Assembly (NCBI RefSeq): GCF_020215705.1
Contig: NZ_JAIWNB010000001.1
Location: 620,001-684,000 of the forward strand
Length of the DNA stretch: 64,000 nt
Source: Nonomuraea aurantiaca
GTDB taxonomy: Bacteria > Actinomycetota > Actinomycetes > Streptosporangiales > Streptosporangiaceae
Direction: 5' to 3'
Shown here: positions 43,061 through 52,214 of the stretch, in pieces
Position numbering within the stretch: position 1 is the stretch's first letter
Layout of the letters: every line of letters starts with the position of its first letter
Made by a program: the position numbers and the translations under genes
The notes under the pieces: model-generated
The model's input: only the letters and a program-made list of their open reading frames with translations
What the model was told of the DNA's origin: nothing
The model's database searches: none

Positions 43061-44217
43061 AGCCCGTTCACCTCCAGCAGCGCCTTCATCCTCCGTACGG
43101 CCAGCGCCTGGTCGGCCAGCAGCCCGGCCTGGTCGGCCAGGCGGAAGACCTCCGACAGGTGGACCAGCGAGCGGGCCGACTGGGCGCCGTTCACCATGGC
43201 GAACGCGTCCTGGTGGCCGTTCAGCCAGGCCAGGAAGACGATGCCGGTCTTGTAGTTGTACGTCGGCGTCTCGAAGATCTTCCGGGACAGCGGCACGGTC
43301 GGCGCCAGGATCTCATCGTAAAGCGCGAGATTTCGGGCGGCCTCCGCACCTGTGCTCTGCTCGGCGGCGTCCAGCGCGCGCAGGGCCGCGGCCGCCGCCG
43401 GCGCGATCGCGTCGAAGATGCCCAGCAGCGCGTGCGACCCCGATTTGATCAACGACGGGTAGTTGAAGTCGTCGCCGGTGTACAGCCTGACGCCCGCGGG
43501 CAGTGCGGCCCGCAGCCCTACCTCGTGCTCCTCGTCGAGCAGCGACACCTTCACGCCGTCGACCTTCGAGGCGTGCGCGTGGATCAGCTCCAGGAACGAC
43601 TCCGTGGCCGCCGCCACATCCGCGGAGCCCCAGTAACCGGCCAGCTGCGGATCGAACATCTCGCCCAGCCAGTGCAGGATCACCGGCCGCTCGGCCAGCC
43701 CGAGCAGCTCCCCGTACACCTGGTGGTAGTCCTTGGGCCCGCTCGCCACCCGCGCGAGCTGCCGCGAGGCCATGATGATCACGCCGGCGCCCGCGGTCTG
43801 CACGGTCTCCAGCTGCTCGGTATAGGCGGCGGTGATCGCGCTCAGGTCGGCGGCGTCAGGGGCGTGGTCGGTGCCGGCGCCGCAGGCCACCAGCGCGGCG
43901 GGGTCGCCGAACGAGCGGGCCTCGGCGGCGCTGCGCCGGATGAGCTCCTTGGTGGCGGCCCAGTCCAGGCCCATGTTGCGCTGGGCGGTGTCCATGGCAT
44001 CGGCGACGCGCAGGCCGTACGACCACAGGTGCCTGCGGAACCGGAGTGTGGCGTCCCAGTCGACGGCGGCGGGGGAGCCGGGCGTGTTGTCGCCGAGCGG
44101 GTCGGCCACCACGTGCGCGGCCGCGTACACGACGCGGCTGGACGCCGGGGCGTCGACGACGGGCCAGGTCACGGGCTCGCGCAGCGTGTACGCGCCGCCG
44201 GGCAGGTCGATGATCAC
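43057..44217 (-). CDS. DUF993 dihydrodipicolinate-synthase-like aldolase family protein
   Basis: A 386-residue protein: VDWDATLRFRRHLWSYGLRVADAMDTAQRNMGLDW, then ACGAGTDH, VIIMASRQLARVA, VILHWLGEMFDPQL, VDGVKVSLLD with the presumed Schiff-base Lys, and LYTGDDFNYPSLI. This order matches DUF993 proteins, a DapA-like TIM-barrel group. GTG 44217 overlaps the oxidoreductase stop (GTGA), and its own stop overlaps the isomerase start. The likely reaction is an aldol or retro-aldol step on a keto-sugar acid; no member's function is certain to me. Confidence 0.85.
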   Translation of the reverse strand: MIIDLPGGAYTLREPVTWPVVDAPASSRVVYAAAHVVADPLGDNTPGSPAAVDWDATLRFRRHLWSYGLRVADAMDTAQRNMGLDWAATKELIRRSAAEARSFGDPAALVACGAGTDHAPDAADLSAITAAYTEQLETVQTAGAGVIIMASRQLARVASGPKDYHQVYGELLGLAERPVILHWLGEMFDPQLAGYWGSADVAAATESFLELIHAHASKVDGVKVSLLDEEHEVGLRAALPAGVRLYTGDDFNYPSLIKSGSHALLGIFDAIAPAAAAALRALDAAEQSTGAEAARNLALYDEILAPTVPLSRKIFETPTYNYKTGIVFLAWLNGHQDAFAMVNGAQSARSLVHLSEVFRLADQAGLLADQALAVRRMKALLEVNGL

Positions 44218-45359
44218 AGGTGCGGCACCTCGATCCGGCGGCCCTCGGCCGAGGAGCGCAGGCCCAGCTCGGCGAGCTGCACGCCGCGCGCGCCCGAGGC
44301 GAAGTCGTTCGGGAACGGCGCGTCCTCGCACACGTGGCGGATGAACCCCTCCCACTGGATCTTGAAGCCGTTGTCGAAGTCGGCGTTGTCCGGCACGTCC
44401 TGCCAGCCCTCGCGGAAGCGGGCCGTGGCGGGCAGGTCGGGGTTCCAGACCGGCTTGGGCGTGGCGGCGCGGTGCTGGAAGCGGCAGTTGCGCAGGCCCG
44501 CGACCGCGCTGCCGTGCGTGCCGTCCACCTGGAACTCCACCAGCTCGTCGCGGTTGACGCGGACGGTCCAGGAGGAGTTGATCTGGGCGATCACGCCGCC
44601 GGCCAGCTCGAAGATGCCGTACGCGGCGTCGTCGGCGGTGGCCGCGTAGGTCTTGCCCTGCTCGTCGACCCGCTGGGGAACGTGCGTCACAGCCTTGGCG
44701 TAGACGGACTCGACCCGGCCGAACAGGTTCTCCATCACGTAGTGCCAGTGCGGGAACATGTCGAGCACGATGCCGCCGCCGTCCTCGGCGCGGTAGTTCC
44801 ACGACGGCCGCTGGGCCTCCTGCCAGTCGCCCTCGAACACCCAGTAGCCGAACTCGCCCCGGACCGAGAGGATCTGGCCGAAGAAACCGCTGTCGATGAG
44901 CCGCTTCAGCTTGAGCAGGCCCGGCAGGAACAGCTTGTCCTGCACCACGCCGTTCTTGATGCCCTTGGCCTTGGCCGCCTCCGCCAGCGCGACCGCCTCC
45001 TGGACGGACTCGGCCGTGGGCTTCTCGGTGTAGATGTGCTTGCCGGCCTCGATGGCCTTGAGCACCGCCTTCACCCTGGCGCTGGTGACCTGGGCGTCGA
45101 AGTAGATGAGGTTGTCGTCGTCGGACAGAGCCGCGTCGAGGTCCGTGGTGTAGCGGGAAATGTGGTGCTCGGCGGCGATCCGGGAAAGCTTGTCCGCGCT
45201 CCTGCCCACCAGGACCGGCCTGAGCTTGACCCGGCTGCCGTCGGAGAGGACGACCCCGCCCTGCTCGTTGATGGCCAGGACCGATCGGACCAGATGCTGG
45301 CGGTAACCCATCCGGCCGGTGACGCCGTTCATCACGACGCCGATGGTGCGCACGCTCAT
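44214..45359 (-). CDS. Gfo/Idh/MocA-family NAD(P)-dependent oxidoreductase
   Basis: A 381-residue protein with an N-terminal dinucleotide fold (TIGVVMNGVTGRMGYRQHL), the signature EKP (residues 112-114, in HIYTEKPTAESV) and a C-terminal domain with GGGIVLDMFPHWHYVMEN, holding the catalytic Asp/His region. The family oxidises or reduces sugars at C2/C3 or inositols. ATG 45359 follows AAAGGATC. A perfect LacI-type palindrome lies 15 nt upstream, so it opens a LacI-controlled three-gene operon with the DUF993 and isomerase genes. Confidence 0.92.
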   Translation of the reverse strand: MSVRTIGVVMNGVTGRMGYRQHLVRSVLAINEQGGVVLSDGSRVKLRPVLVGRSADKLSRIAAEHHISRYTTDLDAALSDDDNLIYFDAQVTSARVKAVLKAIEAGKHIYTEKPTAESVQEAVALAEAAKAKGIKNGVVQDKLFLPGLLKLKRLIDSGFFGQILSVRGEFGYWVFEGDWQEAQRPSWNYRAEDGGGIVLDMFPHWHYVMENLFGRVESVYAKAVTHVPQRVDEQGKTYAATADDAAYGIFELAGGVIAQINSSWTVRVNRDELVEFQVDGTHGSAVAGLRNCRFQHRAATPKPVWNPDLPATARFREGWQDVPDNADFDNGFKIQWEGFIRHVCEDAPFPNDFASGARGVQLAELGLRSSAEGRRIEVPHL

Positions 45360-45373
45360 GAGGATCCTTTCGC

Positions 45374-45387
45374 GGAAAGCGCTTTCC
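45374..45387. promoter_or_regulatory. Perfect LacI-type operator before the oxidoreductase operon
   Basis: GGAAAGCGCTTTCC is a perfect 14-bp palindrome 15 nt upstream of the oxidoreductase start. It is the same motif as at 36193 ahead of the LacI gene. Confidence 0.78.
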
Positions 45388-45400
45388 CGAACGGTAAGGC

Positions 45401-45416
45401 CGCCCCCGTGGGGGCG
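45401..45416 (-). terminator. Hairpin after RNase D gene
   Basis: CGCCCCC (45401-45407) and GGGGGCG (45410-45416) form a GC stem 15 nt beyond the RNase D stop, separating it from the downstream operon. Confidence 0.55.
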
Positions 45417-45431
45417 TCAAGTAGGCCGTAC

Positions 45432-46658
45432 CTAGAGCTCGCCCTTGCTTTCCAGCCGGGCCAGCGCCTTGGCGAGCGGATGGGCGGTGAGGGAGAGCTG
45501 CCATTCGCGGGCGCCGAGCCCGCGCAGCCGCTCGGTCACGGTCTCGTCGGTGATCTCCACCGGCGGCTCCCAGGTGAGCCTGCGGACCGCGTCGGGCTGC
45601 AGGAGGTTCTCCGTGGGCATCCGATGCTCGTCGGCGAGCGCGGCCACGACGGCGCGCGCCGCGGCGAGCCGCTTGGCCGCCGCCGGATCGCGGTCGGCCC
45701 AGCGGTTGGCCGGGGGCGGCCCGTCGCCGGGCGTGCTCGGCTGCGGCAGCTGGGACTCGGGCAGCCCGCGCGCCCTGCTCACCGCGGCCAGCCAGTCGGT
45801 CATGTGCCGGCGCGCGCTGCGTCCGGTGAACGCCGAGATCTCGGTGAGCGCCTTCTTGGTGCGCGGCACCTCCAGCGCGGCCGTGACGATCGCCGAGTCG
45901 GGCAGCACCCGGCCGGGCGCCAGGTCGCTCTCCTGGGCGATGCGGTCGCGCATGGTCCACAGCTCCCGCACGATCGCCAGCGCCCGCATGTTGCGCACCT
46001 TGTGGATGCCCGACGTACGCCGCCACGGATCGGAGCGGGGGACCGGCGGCGGGGTGTTGAGCACGGCGGCGAACTCCTCGCGCGCCCACTCCAGCTTGCC
46101 GCTCTCCACCAGCTCGCCGTAGAGCACATCGCGGAGCTCGACCAGCACCTCGACGTCGAGCGCGGCATAGCGTAGCCAGTCTTCGGGCAGCGGCCTGGTC
46201 GACCAGTCGGCCGCCGAGTGGCCCTTCTCCAGCCGCAGCCCCAGCACGGTCTCGACCATCGTGCCGAGCCCCACCCGCTCGTAGCCGAGCAACCGGCCCG
46301 CCAGCTCGGTGTCGAACATGTCACGCGGTCTGAACCCGACCTCCAGCAGGCACGCCAAGTCCTGAGACGCGGCGTGCAGCACGATCTCCGCGCCCGAGAC
46401 GGCCTCGTCCAGCTCCGACAGGTCGGGGCAGGCGATCGGGTCGATCAGCGCGCTGCCCGCGCCCGCCCGGCGCAGCTGCACCAGGTACGCGCGGTTGCCG
46501 TAGCGGTAGCCGGAGGCCCGCTCGGCGTCGACGGCCACGGGACCGGTGCCCGCCCGGAAGGCCGCCACGACGCGCGCCAAAGAGGCGGCGTCCTCGACGA
46601 CCGCCGGGATGCCCTCGCGTGGCTCCAGCAGTGGGACGACGGTTCGTTCTTCTGTCAT
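45432..46658 (-). CDS. rnd: Ribonuclease D
   Basis: A 408-residue protein with DEDD-exonuclease motifs: Exo I VAVDAERASGYRYGNRAYLV, Exo II VLHAASQDLACL, and Exo III YAALDVEVLVEL (Tyr/Asp), followed by an HRDC-like domain (ARRHMTDWLAAVSRARGL region). It trims 3' ends of structured RNAs such as tRNA precursors in the cytoplasm. ATG 46658 has GGTGA nearby. It lies 45 nt downstream of the DUF3000 gene on the same strand, a common actinobacterial pair. Confidence 0.93.
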   Translation of the reverse strand: MTEERTVVPLLEPREGIPAVVEDAASLARVVAAFRAGTGPVAVDAERASGYRYGNRAYLVQLRRAGAGSALIDPIACPDLSELDEAVSGAEIVLHAASQDLACLLEVGFRPRDMFDTELAGRLLGYERVGLGTMVETVLGLRLEKGHSAADWSTRPLPEDWLRYAALDVEVLVELRDVLYGELVESGKLEWAREEFAAVLNTPPPVPRSDPWRRTSGIHKVRNMRALAIVRELWTMRDRIAQESDLAPGRVLPDSAIVTAALEVPRTKKALTEISAFTGRSARRHMTDWLAAVSRARGLPESQLPQPSTPGDGPPPANRWADRDPAAAKRLAAARAVVAALADEHRMPTENLLQPDAVRRLTWEPPVEITDETVTERLRGLGAREWQLSLTAHPLAKALARLESKGEL

Positions 46659-46703
46659 GAGATCACCGTTCTCATGACGCTTGTGCGGTATTGACTGGTG
46701 CCC

Positions 46704-47300
46704 TCACTTCGTACGGTCACTCTCCGGATCTTCACGTCGGCGTGGCATGGCGGCCACGTCGGGAGGGAGCGGCGGGATCCCGGCCGCCAGGCACATGAGA
46801 TCGCACCAGGCTGCGACATGGCCGGAAAGATCCTCATGCGCGGGCGACCAGGACGCCCTCAGCTCCAGCTCGGTGGTGACCGGGTCTTCGGCCTTGTTGC
46901 CGAATCCCTCGGACACGGCTCTAGTCACGGTACCGCCAGCGGCGGAGTAGTCGGCCTGATGAGCCTCGAGCGCTTCGGTGAGCCAGCTCCACGCGACGGG
47001 GCCGAGCAGGGGGTCGGAGGTGATCTCCGGCTCCATGTCGGCCCGGACATAGGCGACCAGCCGGAACGGACCCTCCCAGCCACGCTGGCCGTCGGGGTCG
47101 AAGAGCAGGATCAGCCTGCCGACCGCGAGTTCGTCGTCCTCGCGGTAGACCGAGGCGCCGATCGCGGCCGAGAAGGGGGCCAGCCGCTGGGGGGCGGGCA
47201 GGTCTTCGAGCTCGATCTCCGGCCTGACCTCGGCCTGACGCAGGCTGTCGACCGCACGCCTGAAGGAGGCGGGGGCCGGCGGCTGCTCACCGAGGGTCAT
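46704..47300 (-). CDS. DUF3000 domain-containing protein
   Basis: A 198-residue protein with the DUF3000 pattern: FRRAVDSLRQAEVRPEIELED, RLAPFSAAIGASVYREDDELA, GRLILLFDPDGQRGWEGPFR, LVAYVRADMEPEITSDPLLG and ELRASWSPAHEDLSGHVAAW. The family is actinobacterial and of unknown function. ATG 47300 lies just before the conserved part; an in-frame ATG at 47351 is an alternative, and neither has a strong ribosome-binding site. It is upstream of rnd. Confidence 0.88.
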   Translation of the reverse strand: MTLGEQPPAPASFRRAVDSLRQAEVRPEIELEDLPAPQRLAPFSAAIGASVYREDDELAVGRLILLFDPDGQRGWEGPFRLVAYVRADMEPEITSDPLLGPVAWSWLTEALEAHQADYSAAGGTVTRAVSEGFGNKAEDPVTTELELRASWSPAHEDLSGHVAAWCDLMCLAAGIPPLPPDVAAMPRRREDPESDRTK

Positions 47301-47360
47301 AGCCGAAGCGTAGGTCGAAGACGGGCGGAAGGGGACCACGGGGGTGCTCATAGTTCGCGA

Positions 47361-47564
47361 TCAAACCGATGCCATAGCTAGCTGCCGGACCGGCAGGGTG
47401 ATCCCGCCGAGGACGAGCGCGTGGCCGCAGTCGACACAGGCCCACTCCGGACACTCTCCCGGCTCGTGCCCGTCGAGACACGGAGGCTGCTCGAACAGCC
47501 GCTCGCCGGCGCAGGGAGCGCAGTGCTCACTGCGGTGTTCTGGGGAACCCCACAACGCGGTCAT
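47361..47564 (-). CDS. Small cysteine-rich (zinc-ribbon-like) protein
   Basis: A 67-residue protein beginning MTALWGSPEHRSEHCAPCAG with CxxC at EHCAPC, then CLDGHEPGECPEWACVDCG with a second CxxC, so a four-Cys metal site is likely. ATG 47564 follows AAAGG at a loose distance. It lies immediately upstream of the DUF3000 gene on the same strand. The function is unknown; the coding call rests on the ordered Cys motifs and codon use. Confidence 0.65.
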   Translation of the reverse strand: MTALWGSPEHRSEHCAPCAGERLFEQPPCLDGHEPGECPEWACVDCGHALVLGGITLPVRQLAMASV

Positions 47565-47880
47565 CGCACCGGAGCCTTTCTTCGGGTCGTCGCTCCGACG
47601 TTGGCACGGCACGCTGACAATTCGCCGCAACGCACTCGGCGTGTCCCGAAAGTGGATGCTGAATCGATGCCGCGCGGTGGCTTGGCCAACTTTTGGTCCA
47701 GACGAGACCGGCTTTCTGGTCGCCCATGGGGTTTGTTCGACCCGTGTGGGGCGCCGATGCCGAGCCGACCGGTAAACATCCATCTGGCTATCTGATCATG
47801 ATTTTGGTCGTTCAATGCATACTTTTCCGACACGTCGCGCCGGTGAACGGACCGGCACGAGGTCATGGGACCCTTGAGAG
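47565..47880. other. Intergenic region of 316 bp before hemE
   Basis: A divergent promoter region for the small Cys-rich protein and hemE. The part 47790-47840 is AT-rich (TGATCATGATTTTGGTCGTT area), suitable for promoters, but no consensus pair is assigned. No gene was seen. Confidence 0.5.
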
Positions 47881-48903
47881 GTGAATCTCGCCGACTCAGC
47901 GTTCCTTCGTGCCTGCCGCCGTCAGCCCGCCCCCCACACCCCGGTCTGGTACATGCGGCAGGCCGGGCGGTCGCTGCCCGAATACCTGAAGGTTCGCGAG
48001 GGTGTGCCCATGCTGACCGCGTGCGCGACGCCCGACCTCATCGTCGAGATCACCCTGCAGCCCGTCCGCCGCTACGGCGTCGACGCGGCCATCTTCTTCA
48101 GCGACATCGTGGTGCCGCTCAAGGCCATCGGCATCGACCTGGACATCAAGCCGGGAGTCGGCCCGGTCGTCGCCGACCCCGTCCGCGACGCCGCCGGGAT
48201 CGAGGCGCTGCGCCCGCTGGAGCCCGGCGACGTCCCCTACGTGAGCGAGGCCATCGAGGCGCTGACCGGCGAGCTGGGCGCCACGCCGCTGATCGGCTTC
48301 GCGGGCGCGCCGTTCACGCTCGGCTCCTACCTCATCGAGGGCGGACCGTCCAAGAACCACGACCGCACCAAGGCCATGATGTACGGCGAGCCCGCGCTGT
48401 GGCACGCGTTGATGGACCGGCTCAGCGCCATCGTCCTGGAGCACCTGCGCATCCAGGTGCGGGCCGGGGCGTCGGCCGTCCAGCTGTTCGACTCGTGGGT
48501 GGGCGCGGTGGCCCCCGAGGACTACCGCGAGTTCGTCCTGCCCCACACCCGCCGCATCTTCGACGGCCTGGCCGACCTCGACGTGCCGCGCATCCACTTC
48601 GGCGTGGGCACCGGCGAGCTGCTGGGCCTGCTCGGCGAGGCCGGGGCCGACGTGGTGGGCGTCGACTGGCGGGTGCCGCTCGACGAGGCCGCCCGCCGCG
48701 TGGGGCCGGGCAAGGCGCTGCAGGGCAACCTCGACCCCGCCATCCTGCTGGCCCCGTGGGAGGTCGTCGAGCGCAAGGCGCGCGAGGTGCTGCGCCGGGG
48801 CGAGGCGGCCGAGGGCCACGTGTTCAACCTCGGCCACGGCGTACTCCCCTCGACCGACCCCGACCAGCTCATGCGCCTGACCGACCTGGTTCACGAAGCC
48901 TGA
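47881..48903 (+). CDS. hemE: Uroporphyrinogen III decarboxylase
   Basis: A 340-residue protein with the HemE signatures [16 protein letters not shown] and [13 protein letters not shown], plus [37 protein letters not shown] and [12 protein letters not shown]. It decarboxylates the four acetate side chains of uroporphyrinogen III to give coproporphyrinogen III in the cytoplasm. GTG 47881 is preceded by GAGAG with almost no spacing. Its end overlaps by 13 nt the end of the convergent DUF4349 gene; cgoX and chdC lie just beyond. Confidence 0.96.
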   Translation: MNLADSAFLRACRRQPAPHTPVWYMRQAGRSLPEYLKVREGVPMLTACATPDLIVEITLQPVRRYGVDAAIFFSDIVVPLKAIGIDLDIKPGVGPVVADPVRDAAGIEALRPLEPGDVPYVSEAIEALTGELGATPLIGFAGAPFTLGSYLIEGGPSKNHDRTKAMMYGEPALWHALMDRLSAIVLEHLRIQVRAGASAVQLFDSWVGAVAPEDYREFVLPHTRRIFDGLADLDVPRIHFGVGTGELLGLLGEAGADVVGVDWRVPLDEAARRVGPGKALQGNLDPAILLAPWEVVERKAREVLRRGEAAEGHVFNLGHGVLPSTDPDQLMRLTDLVHEA

Positions 48904-49838
48904 GTCTCCACCGGTGCCGTCGCAGGGCGGGCCGGACGGCGGCGCCGTGCCAGGACGACCGTCAGGACGATCACCGGCACGACCACGATCAGCCAGGGCA
49001 CCAGCACCCCGAGGACCGTCAGCGCGACCTTCACGACCCCGACCAGTCCTCTCCAGCCCGACTTCAGGCCGCCGAGGAAGCCGGCCGGCTCCTCAGACGG
49101 CTCGTTCACGACCGCGACGGGGCCGACCAGCCGGAGCGTGAGCGTGGCCATGCCGACCTGAGTGGCCAGCTCCTTCTGCTGGGACTGCAGCGACTCCAGG
49201 TCGGCCTCGCGGTCGGAGATCTCCCGCTCGACCTGCAGGACCTGGCCGATTGTGTCGGCCTTCTTCAGCAGCGTACGCAGCGAGTCGAGCGCCTGCTGCG
49301 CCGACTTCAACCGGCTGTTGACGTCGGCCACCTGCAGTGTGACGTCCTGGGTGCCCTGCTGGACCGACAGCTGCTTGCCCAGGTTCTTGCCCAGCGCGGC
49401 GAGCACCTCGCCGTAGCGGGCGGGCGGGATCTTGAACTCCAGCAGGGCGCTGGCCTCGCTGCCCTCGGCCGAGTTCGACTCCTCCTTCGACAGGTAGCCG
49501 CCGGCCGCGGTGACGATCTGCTTGGCCTGGAGCGCCGCCCCCGTGACCTCCTTGGCCCGCACGGTCATGCTCGCCGTGTAGATGACCTGGCGGTCCTGCT
49601 GGGTGACCTTGACCTTCGAGGCGATGTTCTCGGCTGACTTGGGGGCTCTTCGTTGCGGGGTGGAAGCACTGTCCTGGGCGGCCCTCGACTCTGCCTGGCC
49701 GGACGCCGCCGCTTCGGGCGCCACCGCCGGGGCCCCGGCCTGGTCGGACATGATGTTCGGCTGGCTACCGCCGCAGCCGGACAGGACCAGGATCGCGCAG
49801 GCGGCCGATAACGCTATGCCGTACCGGAATCTCTCCAT
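48891..49838 (-). CDS. DUF4349 membrane lipoprotein
   Basis: A 315-residue protein with a lipoprotein signal and lipobox LSGC (Cys22), an Ala/Ser-rich linker, the DUF4349 region ([57 protein letters not shown]), a heptad coiled coil ([19 protein letters not shown] to [14 protein letters not shown]) and a C-terminal helix ([20 protein letters not shown]) before a basic tail. It is anchored at both ends, so probably spans the membrane surface as a scaffold or sensor. ATG 49838 gives the signal peptide; the frame opens much further upstream, antisense to cgoX. The function is unknown. Confidence 0.86.
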   Translation of the reverse strand: MERFRYGIALSAACAILVLSGCGGSQPNIMSDQAGAPAVAPEAAASGQAESRAAQDSASTPQRRAPKSAENIASKVKVTQQDRQVIYTASMTVRAKEVTGAALQAKQIVTAAGGYLSKEESNSAEGSEASALLEFKIPPARYGEVLAALGKNLGKQLSVQQGTQDVTLQVADVNSRLKSAQQALDSLRTLLKKADTIGQVLQVEREISDREADLESLQSQQKELATQVGMATLTLRLVGPVAVVNEPSEEPAGFLGGLKSGWRGLVGVVKVALTVLGVLVPWLIVVVPVIVLTVVLARRRRPARPATAPVETQAS

Positions 49839-49971
49839 GCACGTAAGACGGGTGGTGGCTCCGACGGGTTTGACCACGGGCGTCACGGTCAGGTCACATG
49901 CCGCCAGCGTGATCCCAAAAGCGGCTCCCCGAGCGGCTGGTCGAGCTCCCCAGACGGTAGCGTCGGGAGGC

Positions 49972-51387
49972 GTGGCAGGGAAACAAGCGCACGTGGTCGT
50001 CATCGGGGGCGGGATCTCCGGTCTGGCCGCGGCGTGGCACCTCAGACAGGGCGCGGGCGAGCGCGTGAAGGTGACCGTGCTGGAGGGCAGCCCGCGCATC
50101 GGCGGCAAGCTGCTCGTCTCCGAGGTCGCGGGCGTCGACGTCGACGCCGGCGCGGAGGCCATGCTGGCCAGGCGGCCCGAGGGCAAGGAGCTGGCCCAGG
50201 CCGTCGGGCTCGGCGACGACCTGGTGGACCCCGGCACCACCCGCGCCGCCGTCTACAGCAGGGGCGCGCTGCGGCCGATGCCCAAGGGGCAGGTCATGGG
50301 GGTGCCCGCCGACCTGATGGAGCTGGTCAGGTCCGGCATCGTGTCGCCCGGCGGGCTGGCCCGCGTGCCGCTGGACCAGATCCTGCCCCCCACGCTGGTA
50401 CGTACCGACGTCTCCGTCGCCTCCTACGTCCGGGCCAGGATGGGCGGCGAAGTGCTCGAGCGGCTGGTCGAACCGCTGCTCGGCGGCGTCTACGCAGGCC
50501 GGGCCGACCGGCTGTCGCTGGAGGCGACGATGCCGGCGATCGCCGCCGCCGCGCGCTCCGAGCGTTCGCTGCTCGCGGCGGCCAGGCAGATCGTGGAGGA
50601 TGCGCCCCGCGACGCGGGACCCGTCTTCACCTCGCTCAGGACCGGGCTCGGCAGCCTGCCGGAAGCGGTCGCCAAGGCGTCGGGCGCCGACATCAGGACC
50701 GGCGTCACCGTACGCGAGCTGCACCGGACCGAGCACGGCTGGCGGCTCGTGACCGGCCCCGTGCCGCGCCCCGAGGTCATCGAGGCCGACGCGGTGATCG
50801 TCGCCACGCCGGGAGCCGCCGCCGCCAGGCTGCTGCGGGCCGAGGCGCCCAAGGCGGCGACCGAGCTGGACCGGATCGACTACGCCAGCATGGCCATCGT
50901 CACCCTCGCCTACGCCGTCGACGCCTTCCCCACACCGCCTACGGGCAGCGGCTACCTCGTCCCGCCGGTCGAGGGGCGGCCGGTCAAGGCGGTGACGTTC
51001 AGCTCGGTCAAGTGGCCGCACCTGGCCGGCGACCTGGTGGTGGTGCGCTGCTCCATCGGCCGGATCGGCGAGGAACAACTGCTCCAGCGCGACGACCCCG
51101 AACTCGTCTCCCTGGCCACGGCCGAGATGGGCGACGTCATGAGCGTACGCGGGCTGCCGGTCGACACCCGGGTGTCGCGCTGGGGCGGGGCGTTGCCGCA
51201 GTACGACGTCGGCCACCTCGACCGGGTGGCCCGCATCCGCGCGGCGGTCGCCGTGCAGCCCGGCCTGGCGGTGTGCGGGGCGGCCTACGACGGGCTCGGC
51301 ATCCCCGCGTGCGTCTCCACCGCCCGCACGGCGGCGGCCCGGATTCTGGACCACCTCTCGCCGGAAGGACAATGGACCCATGACTGA
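49972..51387 (+). CDS. cgoX: Coproporphyrinogen III / protoporphyrinogen oxidase (HemY/CgoX)
   Basis: A 471-residue FAD enzyme: [18 protein letters not shown] at the N-terminus, then [10 protein letters not shown], a central substrate domain ([20 protein letters not shown]) and a C-terminal FAD segment ([17 protein letters not shown]). In actinobacteria, which use HemQ, this enzyme oxidises coproporphyrinogen III to coproporphyrin III. GTG 49972 is almost directly behind GGGAGG. It overlaps chdC by 8 nt. The frame extends upstream without a stop but antisense to the DUF4349 gene. Confidence 0.93.
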   Translation: MAGKQAHVVVIGGGISGLAAAWHLRQGAGERVKVTVLEGSPRIGGKLLVSEVAGVDVDAGAEAMLARRPEGKELAQAVGLGDDLVDPGTTRAAVYSRGALRPMPKGQVMGVPADLMELVRSGIVSPGGLARVPLDQILPPTLVRTDVSVASYVRARMGGEVLERLVEPLLGGVYAGRADRLSLEATMPAIAAAARSERSLLAAARQIVEDAPRDAGPVFTSLRTGLGSLPEAVAKASGADIRTGVTVRELHRTEHGWRLVTGPVPRPEVIEADAVIVATPGAAAARLLRAEAPKAATELDRIDYASMAIVTLAYAVDAFPTPPTGSGYLVPPVEGRPVKAVTFSSVKWPHLAGDLVVVRCSIGRIGEEQLLQRDDPELVSLATAEMGDVMSVRGLPVDTRVSRWGGALPQYDVGHLDRVARIRAAVAVQPGLAVCGAAYDGLGIPACVSTARTAAARILDHLSPEGQWTHD

Positions 51388-52081
51388 GGGCGCACCGCGG
51401 CCGAAGGCCCGCGATCTGAACCAGGTGATCCGCTACACGATGTGGTCGGTCTTCAAGGCCACCGACCCCTGCCCCGCCAACCGCGAGAGCATGACCGGCG
51501 AGGTCACTGAGCTGCTCGAACAGGCGGCGCTGAAAGACGTCGTGACCCGCGGCCTCTACGACGTGGCGGGGTTCCGGGCCGACGCCGACTACATGTTCTG
51601 GTGGCACGCGCCGACGGCCGAGGACCTCCAGGACGTCTACTCCCGTTTCCGCCGCACCGCGCTCGGCCGCCACAGCGCGCCGGTCTGGTCGGCGATGGCG
51701 CTGCACCGGCCGGCCGAGTTCAACAAGTCCCACATCCCGGCCTTCCTGGCCGAGGAGGAGCCGCGCGCGTACGTCAGCGTCTATCCGTTCGTGCGCTCGC
51801 TGGAGTGGTACCTCCTCGACGACGTCGAGCGGCGGTCGATGCTGGCCGAGCACGGTCACATGGCACGTGATTACCCGGACGTCCGGGCCAACACGGTGTC
51901 CTGCTTCGCCCTGAACGACTACGAGTGGATGCTGGCCTTCGAGGCCGACGAGCTGCACCGGATCGTCGACCTGATGCGTCACCTGCGGGGCGCCAAGGCC
52001 CGCGAGCACACCCGCATCGAGGTCCCCTTCTACACGGGCGTGCGCAAGCCCGTCCAGGAACTCATCGCGGCACTTCCGTAA
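51380..52081 (+). CDS. chdC: Coproheme decarboxylase (HemQ, chlorite-dismutase family)
   Basis: A 233-residue protein: [71 protein letters not shown] and [20 protein letters not shown], the HemQ pattern including the proximal His region. It converts Fe-coproporphyrin III to heme b with peroxide, the last step of the coproporphyrin-dependent route. ATG 51380 overlaps cgoX. The ferrochelatase gene is not in the window. Confidence 0.95.
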   Translation: MTEGAPRPKARDLNQVIRYTMWSVFKATDPCPANRESMTGEVTELLEQAALKDVVTRGLYDVAGFRADADYMFWWHAPTAEDLQDVYSRFRRTALGRHSAPVWSAMALHRPAEFNKSHIPAFLAEEEPRAYVSVYPFVRSLEWYLLDDVERRSMLAEHGHMARDYPDVRANTVSCFALNDYEWMLAFEADELHRIVDLMRHLRGAKAREHTRIEVPFYTGVRKPVQELIAALP

Positions 52082-52214
52082 CCTCAACCTCCCTGTTCAC
52101 TGGCGCCCCGAGTTGGGGGATCCGACTGAATTGATCTACCGCTCCTTGCCACAATCGGGGGAATCCCTTGCCTGTGCGGTGCGAGGGTGTCCACGTTCCA
52201 AGGGGGCGGGCCGG

